Source: Blautia massiliensis (ex Durand et al. 2017) (GTDB taxonomy: Bacteria > Bacillota > Clostridia > Lachnospirales > Lachnospiraceae). Taken from it: a DNA stretch of 64,000 bases. Under the pieces are notes generated by a model. It had not been told where the DNA came from and made no database searches. It was given only the letters and a program-made list of their open reading frames with translations. Numbering within the stretch: position 1 is the stretch's first letter; every line of letters begins with the position of its first letter. Position numbers and translations under genes: made by a program. The stretch is from NCBI RefSeq assembly GCF_001487165.1, contig NZ_LN913006.1, positions 747,596 to 811,595 of the forward strand, in the 5' to 3' direction. Shown here piece by piece: positions 7,648-14,434 of this stretch.

Positions 7648-8625
7648 TTATTCAGCTGTTTTATCTGTTTCGATTGCTTCATATCCATCCGGAATTTTAA
7701 TACCAAGCTCGTCACAGATGTCTTTGTTGTATTCTTTTGTGAATTTTGGTGCATATTCAATCGGCATTTTGGAGATATCTTTACCATCCTGAAGGATGCT
7801 GACTGCCATTTCGCCGGTTTTGTATCCAAGATCATAGTAGCTGATGGAAAGTGTTGCAACACCACATGCCTGGCAGATACCTTCTTCACCAGCGATTACC
7901 GGAACCTTTGCCGGAAGACAGATGTTGTTGATGATCTCAGTATTGGATGCTACAGTATTATCTGTAGGTGCATAGATTACATCACTGTCATTGGCAGCTG
8001 TGGTAACAACGGATGAAAGATCGTTGGAATCAGAGAATGCATAATCTTCACAGGTATAACCAAGCTTCTCAAGAGCATCTTTTACTGTATCTACCTGATA
8101 CTGGGAGTTTGGCTCTGCTGAGCAGTAGAGAAGTCCGACATTTTTTGCATCCGGGAAAAGCTCATGGAGCATATCGGCCTGCTCATCAAGAGGAGCAAGA
8201 TCAGAAGTACCGGAAATGTTCCCGCCTACTGTTCCGTCAAAGTCATCGATTCCGAGAGCGACACCATATTCGGTAACGGCTGTTCCAAGGATCGGGATAT
8301 CGGAAGTTCCGGCAGCTGCAGCCTGAAGAGATGCGGTTGCGTTTGCAAGGATCAGGTCTGCCCCTTCTGAAACAAAGCTGTTGATAATGGTAGAACAGGT
8401 ATTAGAATCACCCTGTGCATTTTGCTCGTCAAATTTTACGGAATCACCCATCTTTTCAGTGATGGCATCCTCAAAACCCTTAGTTGCGGCATCCAGTGCG
8501 TCATGCTGGACCAGCTGGCAGATACCTATTGTGTAAGTCTTTTCTTCTTTGGCGCTTACTGTGGCAGCACAGGTTCCTGTTACAAGAGCTGCTGCGAGTA
8601 CAGCTGTTAAAATACGCTTTTTCAT
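7648..8625 (-). CDS. ABC transporter substrate-binding protein, TrpX-like
   Basis: A secreted binding protein of 325 residues of the ABC_sub_bind family. The signal peptide MKKRILTAVLAAALVTGTCA ends near TVSA-KEE. No proper lipobox is seen (TGTC, not LxGC-like), which is odd for a Gram-positive binding protein normally tethered as a lipoprotein. KTYTIGICQLVQHDALDAATKGFEDAI is the family N-terminus and GLLYCSAEPNSQYQVD a further family pattern. I start at 8625 because GAGGAGG lies eight bases upstream; an ATG at 8655 is in frame without a ribosome site. It leads the operon and has its own promoter. The ligand is unknown, with aromatic amino acids as the family prediction. Confidence 0.9.
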   Translation of the reverse strand: MKKRILTAVLAAALVTGTCAATVSAKEEKTYTIGICQLVQHDALDAATKGFEDAITEKMGDSVKFDEQNAQGDSNTCSTIINSFVSEGADLILANATASLQAAAAGTSDIPILGTAVTEYGVALGIDDFDGTVGGNISGTSDLAPLDEQADMLHELFPDAKNVGLLYCSAEPNSQYQVDTVKDALEKLGYTCEDYAFSDSNDLSSVVTTAANDSDVIYAPTDNTVASNTEIINNICLPAKVPVIAGEEGICQACGVATLSISYYDLGYKTGEMAVSILQDGKDISKMPIEYAPKFTKEYNKDICDELGIKIPDGYEAIETDKTAE

Positions 8626-8676
8626 ATTGTTTTCCTCCTCACGATGTTGCTGCATTTTTGGATTATTTAAAAATAC

Positions 8677-8720
8677 AACACTGATTGTGTTAATATAACA
8701 CTTTAACGCTTAAAAGTCAA
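8677..8720 (-). promoter_or_regulatory. Promoter with overlapping operator dyads for the ABC uptake operon
   Basis: Reading on the minus strand: TTGACT (8715-8720), 17-base spacer, TATATT (8692-8697). The -10 box lies inside a perfect dyad GTGTTA-ATA-TAACAC (8687-8701), and its left arm also pairs with AACAC (8677-8681) across five bases. This gives three evenly placed half-sites, as expected of a repressor operator. No T-box or other riboswitch is seen in the short leader. Confidence 0.6.
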
Positions 8721-8851
8721 GAAGAATTAACGTGAAAATATGTTGAGTAAACAGATTCGGAAAACAAAATAAAGCATGAAATGAAATGCAGGCACAGGAA
8801 AAAACATACAGTCATATCATATTGTGAATGAAATTCTCAAGGAGAAAGAAC

Positions 8852-9616
8852 ATGGCATATAAAATCGTTCTGGATGCCGGACATGGTGGAGAAGATCCGG
8901 GTGCTGTTTATAAAGATCGTAAGGAAAAGGATGACAATCTGAAACTGACCCTTGCAGTAGGAAAGATCCTGGAAGAGAATGGCGTGGATGTGGTTTATAC
9001 CAGGACTACAGATATTTATCAGACTCCTTTTGAAAAAGCGAAAGCTGCAAATGAAGCTGGAGCAGATTTTTTTATTTCTTTTCATCGCAACAGCAGTTCC
9101 AAGCCGGAACAATACAATGGAGTTGAAGTACTGATCTATGATAAGAAAGGCATTAAATATCAGATGGCACAGAATATCCTGGGAGCATTGGGAGAACTGG
9201 GGTTTCGGGAACTGGGCGTAAAAGAACGTCCGGGGCTGGTAGTGCTCCGGCGCACAAAAATGCCGGCACTTTTGATCGAGACCGGATTTATAAACTCGGA
9301 AAAGGATAATCAGCTTTTTGAAAAAAAATTCGAAGAGATTGCCAGAAGCATCGCAGATGCCATTCTGGGAACATTGAATGAGGAAACGGTGGAAGAGCCA
9401 TTGTATTATCGGGTACAGACAGGAGCATTTCGAAATCGGGAAAATGCAGACAGGATGTTGTATCAGCTGACAGATCAGGGATTTCCGGCGTTTATCCTGA
9501 GAGAGAATGATCTTTACAAAGTTCAGGTAGGAGCATATATGCAGCTTGGAAATGCGGTCAATATGGAACAAAGGCTGAGGGACAGTGGATATAGCACAGT
9601 GATCGTTACAAAATAG
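8852..9616 (+). CDS. N-acetylmuramoyl-L-alanine amidase with SPOR domain
   Basis: A protein of 254 residues. An Amidase_3 domain (1-180) cleaves the lactyl-peptide bond of peptidoglycan with zinc. Ligands and catalytic residues are visible in LDAGHGGEDPG (His, Glu), FISFHRN (His) and LIETGF (Glu). A SPOR domain follows (about 192-254, YYRVQTGAFRNRENADRMLYQL), which binds denuded glycan strands. The start at 8852 follows AAGGAGAA; the ATG at 8828 is weaker. No signal peptide is evident, as in CwlC-like amidases that act during mother-cell lysis in sporulation; that role is an inference. Confidence 0.9.
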   Translation: MAYKIVLDAGHGGEDPGAVYKDRKEKDDNLKLTLAVGKILEENGVDVVYTRTTDIYQTPFEKAKAANEAGADFFISFHRNSSSKPEQYNGVEVLIYDKKGIKYQMAQNILGALGELGFRELGVKERPGLVVLRRTKMPALLIETGFINSEKDNQLFEKKFEEIARSIADAILGTLNEETVEEPLYYRVQTGAFRNRENADRMLYQLTDQGFPAFILRENDLYKVQVGAYMQLGNAVNMEQRLRDSGYSTVIVTK

Positions 9617-9658
9617 AAAACAGATGATCTATTAGTGCATCTGCCACGAAAGAGTGAT

Positions 9659-9754
9659 ATGATTAGGCAATACAGAAAGCTGGATAAGGGATACCTGTCA
9701 GATAAATATCTTTTGATCCGGGATTTAGCTGCAGATGGTAAAGAAAGGACATAG
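9659..9754 (+). CDS. Possible small gene of 31 codons
   Basis: An ATG at 9659 opens MIRQYRKLDKGYLSDKYLLI... and ends at TAG 9752-9754, seven bases before the next gene. The composition is coding-like (charged, no rare runs), but the ribosome site (AAGAG) is poor and I recognise no family. It may be chance. Confidence 0.2.
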   Translation: MIRQYRKLDKGYLSDKYLLIRDLAADGKERT

Positions 9755-9760
9755 AAAATA

Positions 9761-10354
9761 ATGTACGAAGAGTTTCTGAAACAGATAGAAGATTTCATGT
9801 TTATAGAAGATAAGCCGGAAAAAGCGGATGTGATCTTTGTTCCGGGAAACGGATATCCTCAAATGGCGGAAAAAGCAGCGGAGCTTTACAGGAATGGGTT
9901 TGCACCAAAGATCCTGCCCAGTGGAAGATGCAGTATCACAGCAGGGAGATTTACAGGAGTTCTTGACAAGAAAGAATGTTATTGTGGGACATACAAAACG
10001 GAATGGGATTTTTTGAAAGATGTTCTGATGCAGAATGGTGTACCGGAAGAAGCGATTCTGAAAGAAGATCAGGCAACCTACACTTATGAGAACGCAATTT
10101 ATTCCCGGCAGGTAACAGACAGAGAATACCTGGATATCAAAAAGGCGATTCTCTGCTGTAAAACCTGTCATGCAAGACGTGCGTTGATGTATTACAAGTT
10201 GCTTTATCCGGATACGGAATTCTTTGTGAGTTCGTGTTGTGTGGATTCTATAGATAAAAATACGTGGATTATGACAAATGATGGAATTGATGAGGTAATG
10301 AGGGAAATAACTAGAATAATTAAACAATTTTCATTGATGCTCAAAAAAAATTAA
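9761..10354 (+). CDS. YdcF/DUF218 family protein
   Basis: A protein of 197 residues of the DUF218 family. The core is seen as ADVIFVPGNGYPQMAEKAAELYRNGFAPKILPSG, then SRQVTDREYLDIKKAILCCKTCHARRALMYY. Members such as SanA and YdcF are linked to envelope functions or bind S-adenosylmethionine, but no reaction is proven. This form lacks the usual N-terminal membrane segments. AAAGGA lies before the ATG. It probably shares a transcript with the amidase. Confidence 0.8.
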   Translation: MYEEFLKQIEDFMFIEDKPEKADVIFVPGNGYPQMAEKAAELYRNGFAPKILPSGRCSITAGRFTGVLDKKECYCGTYKTEWDFLKDVLMQNGVPEEAILKEDQATYTYENAIYSRQVTDREYLDIKKAILCCKTCHARRALMYYKLLYPDTEFFVSSCCVDSIDKNTWIMTNDGIDEVMREITRIIKQFSLMLKKN

Positions 10355-10463
10355 TTTAGGGGTGTCGTAAAAAAAAGAATTGTGTTATAATGCATTTGAC
10401 GAAAAAAAGAAATATCTGTTACGAAAGATTAACAAGATATTAATTTTTGGAGAAATATTGGTT

Positions 10464-10486
10464 CGAGCGCATGTTACATGCGTTCG
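10464..10486 (+). terminator. Hairpin after the YdcF gene
   Basis: CGAGCGCATG (10464-10473) pairs with CATGCGTTCG (10477-10486) through one G-U pair around a TTA loop, followed by ATATTTTATAT. It probably ends the amidase/YdcF transcript. Confidence 0.55.
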
Positions 10487-10508
10487 ATATTTTATATAAC
10501 TGAATTTT

Positions 10509-10538
10509 TTGACAAAAGGCAAATATGAATCTTAGATT
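10509..10538 (+). promoter_or_regulatory. Probable promoter of the surface-protein gene
   Basis: A perfect TTGACA (10509-10514) is followed after 18 bases by TAGATT (10533-10538), a weak -10. A further TATAAT lies at 10386-10391, with no good -35. The choice between them is uncertain. Confidence 0.4.
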
Positions 10539-10562
10539 TTGAATATAGAGGTGCAGATTATT

Positions 10563-12287
10563 ATGAAAAAGAACACAAAGATTACATTTAGCAGAAGCTT
10601 TTCAATACTGGCAGCAGCGGCATTGTCCATGACACTGATCGGAGGACAGACCTTTCCGGCATATGCGGAGAACTCTTCAGGTATAGAATCCGGTGCTGTG
10701 ATCCCGGATAATATAACTATTGACAGCCCTACAGCTCTTGCTAACATTGCGCTCCCATCTAATGCGTATGGAACTCTTTCCTGGGCAGATAGTTCTTATG
10801 TTCCGGACAAACGTGTGCAATCCTGTGGGGTAGTGTTCAAACCTGCTGCAGGTGCTGACCTTTCAGGCCTTCCGGGGTGGGACAGTAATTCAGGAACACT
10901 TACAGGTTCCGTGACAGTTGTGGTCAGCAGCATTGACAGTACAGAGGAAAATTCCGGAAGTGAGGAAAGTTCCGATTCTTCTGATTCAGATTCAGGAGAA
11001 TCCTATGGAACCGATGATAAAGAGGAAAATGGAACCGACGTCAATGAGAGTGATGCAGATACTTCTGTAAAAGAAACAGAGGACAGCACTGCAGAGAATG
11101 AGGAGAAGAACGAAGGTCTGCAGGATGACAGTGCCCAGGAAAATAAAGAAGATCCGGAGACAACAGGAAAAACGGAGCAGTCTTCTTCAGATTCTTCAGA
11201 TACAACAGATGCAGCAGATGCCAGTGGAGAGGAAAAAAGGGATCCGGAGATAACAGAAGCTCCGGAGGTAACAGCTGCACCATCTGAGGATAATAAAACT
11301 CAGGATGGGGAAGAAGCAGAAGCTGTGGAAACTCCTGCTGTAACGATAACTCCGGCGGCAGAAGATGGTATGGATCCTGATGCAGCATCTGAGAATAGAG
11401 ACGATGAGAATCATGAAAAAAATAACGATGCTGAAATTACCGCGATCCCGGAAATTACGGAGACTCCTGATACTGAAGAAAACAAGGATAATATTTTTGA
11501 CAGGAAAGATGATACAGAGGATAAACGCCCTCAGAATGCAGCTACCGATCTGACAGAAACAGAAAAAGAGGAAATTGCGTCTCAAAATCATACCTGTGAT
11601 GGAATAACTGTATCAGGAATCGATCTTCCGTGGTATGTACAGTTTCGTGTTTCTGGTGGTGAGGACTATCAGTTTACCAATGAAGAAGATGCAACAATCT
11701 TTAAATCCTATGAGTTTGAACTCTGGGATACACAGAATAATACAGAGTATAAAATTCCGGACGGGGAGTATATCAGTGTGACTGTACCTGTAAAGGCCGG
11801 CTATACATATTCTATTGAACACCTTCTTGATAATGGCGCAATGGAGACCATCATTCCAAGCATGGATGGTGACACAATGACTTTCAGTACACATTCATTC
11901 AGTCCATTTGGCATCGCTGGAAGTAAATCTCTGGTAGGGCCAGATGCTGAAAGCAATACCGGTGCAACGGTTACACCTGCAGCTGATGCTTCATCTTCGG
12001 ATACTGCATCTTCAGGTACTGCAGATTCTGCAGAAACAGACAGTACAGACACCAATACGGCAGAGACATCTCAGAATCTGACTTCAGATAGCACAGATCA
12101 GGAACAGTCTTCTTCTCAGAACAGTGATACGGCGGAGAATGAGGCTGAAGAACAGTCTTCTGCAACAACATCCAAGAAACAGGTAAATACCGGAGATAAC
12201 ACTCAGATCCTTCCGTTTGTGATCTTGTTTGTGGCAGCGGCAGTTGTAGCTGGTGTAGCAGTGTTTTTTAAGAAAAGAAAGAAGTAA
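10563..12287 (+). CDS. Large acidic secreted protein with C-terminal membrane anchor
   Basis: A protein of 574 residues. The signal peptide (MKKNTKITFSRSFSILAAAA..., cleavage near AYA-ENS) is followed by a small Ig-like repeat (about 50-120, YGTLSWADSSYVPDKRV). Then comes a region of about 230 residues very rich in Glu, Asp, Ser and Thr, with recurring EITETP/EVTAAP/VTITPA motifs. A folded domain (about 350-460, DLPWYVQFRVSGGEDYQF) precedes a second Ser/Thr/Glu linker and the tail VNTGDNTQILPFVILFV...FFKKRKK, a membrane segment with a basic end. The tail has TGD but no LPxTG, so it is either a variant sortase signal or a plain membrane anchor. GAGGTG supports the ATG at 10563. The function is unknown; a cell-surface spacer or adhesin is likely. 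Confidence 0.75.
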   Translation: MKKNTKITFSRSFSILAAAALSMTLIGGQTFPAYAENSSGIESGAVIPDNITIDSPTALANIALPSNAYGTLSWADSSYVPDKRVQSCGVVFKPAAGADLSGLPGWDSNSGTLTGSVTVVVSSIDSTEENSGSEESSDSSDSDSGESYGTDDKEENGTDVNESDADTSVKETEDSTAENEEKNEGLQDDSAQENKEDPETTGKTEQSSSDSSDTTDAADASGEEKRDPEITEAPEVTAAPSEDNKTQDGEEAEAVETPAVTITPAAEDGMDPDAASENRDDENHEKNNDAEITAIPEITETPDTEENKDNIFDRKDDTEDKRPQNAATDLTETEKEEIASQNHTCDGITVSGIDLPWYVQFRVSGGEDYQFTNEEDATIFKSYEFELWDTQNNTEYKIPDGEYISVTVPVKAGYTYSIEHLLDNGAMETIIPSMDGDTMTFSTHSFSPFGIAGSKSLVGPDAESNTGATVTPAADASSSDTASSGTADSAETDSTDTNTAETSQNLTSDSTDQEQSSSQNSDTAENEAEEQSSATTSKKQVNTGDNTQILPFVILFVAAAVVAGVAVFFKKRKK

Positions 12288-12301
12288 TGAATAAGAGAAA
12301 A

Positions 12302-12337
12302 AGCTCTCCCATATAATGACTGTGGGAGGGCTTTTTT
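12302..12337 (+). terminator. Intrinsic terminator that contains the next gene's ribosome site
   Basis: AGCTCTCCCA (12302-12311) pairs with TGGGAGGGCT (12323-12332, one T-G pair), followed by six T to 12337. The next gene's ATG is at 12338. Its only Shine-Dalgarno sequence, GGGAGGG, is the 3' arm of this stem, seven bases before the ATG. Confidence 0.8.
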
Positions 12338-12688
12338 ATGAAGGGAAAAGCAATATTACGATCATTGCTGCTAGCCTATGGAGTGACAGGACTTTTTCTT
12401 CTGATACTGGCGTTTCTGCTCTTTCAGTTTGGATTTGGAGGAGGGATGGCGGCGGTGGGGATCATTATTATTTATGTAGTATCCTGCCTGGTCGGAGGTT
12501 TTATGGCGGGAAAGATCATACGGAAAGACCGATATATATGGGGGATCGTTACCGGGCTTTCCTATTATGTTCTGCTGCTTCTGGTATCTTTTCTGGCACA
12601 GGGGAAATGGGATATGACCTTTGCCCATGCGTTGACTACTTTTTTCATGTGTCTTGGTGGCGGAGCCATTGGTGGGATGCTGTCGTAA
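12338..12688 (+). CDS. TIGR04086-like small membrane protein next to SCIFF
   Basis: A hydrophobic protein of 116 residues with four predicted membrane segments (LLLAYGVTGLFLLILAFLLF; MAAVGIIIIYVVSCLVGGFMAGKI; YIWGIVTGLSYYVLLLLVSFLA; FAHALTTFFMCLGGGAIGGML). Size, glycine-rich helices and position before the SCIFF genes match the TIGR04086 family, as far as I recall a usual Clostridial neighbour of that system (YrzE in Bacillus). The function is unknown. The ATG directly follows a terminator T run, and the ribosome site sits in the terminator stem, so read-through transcripts would be poorly translated. Confidence 0.75.
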   Translation: MKGKAILRSLLLAYGVTGLFLLILAFLLFQFGFGGGMAAVGIIIIYVVSCLVGGFMAGKIIRKDRYIWGIVTGLSYYVLLLLVSFLAQGKWDMTFAHALTTFFMCLGGGAIGGMLS

Positions 12689-12707
12689 AAGCTTACAAAA
12701 AAATGCT

Positions 12708-12735
12708 TTGAAAATCGATGATTTTATGCTATACT
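12708..12735 (+). promoter_or_regulatory. Promoter of scfA
   Basis: TTGAAA (12708-12713), a 16-base spacer and TATACT (12730-12735). A strong AAAGGAGGAT precedes the scfA ATG, as expected for an abundant small peptide. Confidence 0.65.
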
Positions 12736-12770
12736 AGGCGAAGAATAGAATACATAAAGGAGGATATATC

Positions 12771-12911
12771 ATGGAACATATCAAGACATTAAATACAAAG
12801 AACCTTCAGAACACGGTTAAGAAGGGTGGATGTGGCGAATGTCAGACATCCTGTCAGTCTGCTTGCAAGACTTCCTGTACAGTAGGAAACCAGAGCTGCG
12901 AGCACAAATAA
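12771..12911 (+). CDS. scfA: SCIFF ranthipeptide precursor (six Cys in forty-five)
   Basis: A 46-residue peptide. The leader MEHIKTLNTKNLQNTVKKGG is followed by a core with six Cys at 21, 24, 28, 32, 36 and 43 (GCGECQTSCQSACKTSC, then TVGNQSC). This is the near-invariant SCIFF pattern of Clostridia. The neighbouring radical SAM enzyme introduces thioether bridges from Cys to a residue alpha-, beta- or gamma-carbon; in the studied C. thermocellum homologue I recall a Cys32-Thr37 bridge, and both residues are present here. It has its own promoter, and two hairpins separate it from scfB. A quorum-sensing role has been proposed for related peptides; nothing here tests that. Confidence 0.95.
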   Translation: MEHIKTLNTKNLQNTVKKGGCGECQTSCQSACKTSCTVGNQSCEHK

Positions 12912-12934
12912 GAAGCAGCCGTTGAATGAGTGGA

Positions 12935-12957
12935 AAGCAGCGGGAGATCCGCTGCTT
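12935..12957 (+). terminator. Hairpin 1 after scfA (partial terminator)
   Basis: AAGCAGCGG (12935-12943) and CCGCTGCTT (12949-12957) pair perfectly with a 5-base loop; CACTTGTTTTATC follows. The broken T tract suggests partial termination, giving more scfA than scfB transcript. Confidence 0.6.
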
Positions 12958-12990
12958 CACTTGTTTTATCTGAAAGTAACAGGTATCCAG

Positions 12991-13016
12991 CAAAACGCGC
13001 CGGAGGGCGCGTTTTG
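12991..13016 (+). other. Hairpin 2 in the scfA-scfB gap
   Basis: CAAAACGCGCC (12991-13001) and GGCGCGTTTTG (13006-13016) pair perfectly over 11 bp around GGAG. The U residues lie within the 3' arm and TCGGG follows, so it is not a standard terminator. It could protect or attenuate the scfB mRNA. Confidence 0.6.
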
Positions 13017-13054
13017 TCGGGTTATAAAAGAATTTTAGAAAGGATTGCGGGAAG

Positions 13055-14419
13055 ATGAGTCTGATTCACCGTTATCAAAGTAATGGATATAATATTGTGC
13101 TGGATATCAACAGCGGCTGTATCCACCTAGTAGATGAAGTAACCTATGAGGTGCTGCCGTATCTTGAAGAAGGCATGGAAGCGGCTGCCATTGCTGAGAA
13201 GCTTGGCGACCGTTTTAAGAAAGAGGATGTGGAAACCTCTGTAACTGAATGTAAGAAGCTTCAGGAACAGGGAATGCTTTTTACAAAAGATATTTATGAG
13301 AATATCATTGATGAATTTACCAAAAACCGCCAGACCGTTGTAAAGGCTCTTTGCCTTCATATTGCTCATGACTGTAATCTGGCATGCAGATATTGTTTTG
13401 CAGAAGAAGGAGAGTATCACGGAAGACGTGCGCTGATGTCTTTTGAGGTAGGAAAAAAAGCGTTGGATTTCCTGATCGCTAATTCCGGCTCCAGAAAGAA
13501 TCTGGAAGTGGATTTCTTTGGCGGCGAGCCTCTTATGAACTGGCAGGTTGTAAAGGATCTTGTGAAATACGGAAGAGAACAGGAGAAACTTCATAACAAA
13601 AAATTCCGCTTCACATTGACAACCAACGGCGTTCTTTTAAATGATGAGGTGATGGAATTCTGCAATAAGGAAATGGGAAATGTTGTCTTAAGCGTGGACG
13701 GTAGAAAAGAAGTTCATGACTACATGCGCCCGTTCCGTAAGGGTGCAGGAAGCTATGATCTGATCATGCCGAAATTTGAGAAATTTGCGGAATCCAGAAA
13801 TCAGGACAAGTATTATGTAAGAGGAACCTTTACTCATCATAATCTTGATTTCTCTCAGGATGTTCTGCATCTGGCAGATCTTGGCTTCAAGCAGATTTCT
13901 GTTGAGCCGGTCGTGGCAGCAGATACAGAAGAGTATGCGATCCGTGAGGAGGATATCCCACAGATCCTGGAACAGTATGATATTCTTGCAAAAGAAATGA
14001 TCAAAAGAGAAAAAGAGGGAAAAGGATTCAACTTCTTCCACTTTATGATAGACCTTACCGGTGGTCCGTGTGTATACAAACGACTTTCCGGATGCGGCTC
14101 AGGAACCGAGTACCTGGCTGTTACTCCGTGGGGAGATTTTTATCCATGTCACCAGTTTGTGGGTGAGGAACAGTACCTTATGGGTAATGTAGACGAGGGA
14201 ATCACAAAGCCTGAAATCGTAAAAGACTTTGGAAGATGTAACGTCTATACGAAACCGGACTGTAAAGACTGTTTTGCCAGGTTCTACTGCAGCGGCGGCT
14301 GTGCGGCAAATGGTTACCATTTCGGCGGAGATATCCGGGGAAATTATAAGATCGGATGCGAACTCCAGAGGAAGCGTGTGGAGTGCGCTATCATGATAAA
14401 AGCCGCTTTGGCGGAATAA
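13055..14419 (+). CDS. scfB: SCIFF peptide maturase, radical SAM thioether-forming enzyme
   Basis: An enzyme of 454 residues. An N-terminal RRE (PqqD-like, about 1-80) binds the leader peptide. The radical SAM core (about 100-310) has the cluster motif CNLACRYC for the SAM-bound [4Fe-4S] cluster and GGEPLMNW. A SPASM domain follows (about 345-450), with Cys-rich motifs CGSGTEYLAVTPWGDFYPC and CKDCFARFYCSGGC for auxiliary clusters. Length and layout match the CteB-type maturase. It lies 143 bases after scfA and 15 bases before secDF, a linkage conserved in Clostridia. Confidence 0.96.
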   Translation: MSLIHRYQSNGYNIVLDINSGCIHLVDEVTYEVLPYLEEGMEAAAIAEKLGDRFKKEDVETSVTECKKLQEQGMLFTKDIYENIIDEFTKNRQTVVKALCLHIAHDCNLACRYCFAEEGEYHGRRALMSFEVGKKALDFLIANSGSRKNLEVDFFGGEPLMNWQVVKDLVKYGREQEKLHNKKFRFTLTTNGVLLNDEVMEFCNKEMGNVVLSVDGRKEVHDYMRPFRKGAGSYDLIMPKFEKFAESRNQDKYYVRGTFTHHNLDFSQDVLHLADLGFKQISVEPVVAADTEEYAIREEDIPQILEQYDILAKEMIKREKEGKGFNFFHFMIDLTGGPCVYKRLSGCGSGTEYLAVTPWGDFYPCHQFVGEEQYLMGNVDEGITKPEIVKDFGRCNVYTKPDCKDCFARFYCSGGCAANGYHFGGDIRGNYKIGCELQRKRVECAIMIKAALAE

Positions 14420-14434
14420 GAGAGGAAAAAGAAA

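Noticed and set aside
8626-8851. T-box or tryptophan riboswitch before the TrpX-like gene
   Set aside because: The leader from the promoter to the ATG is only about 60 bases and lacks the T-box sequence and a terminator.
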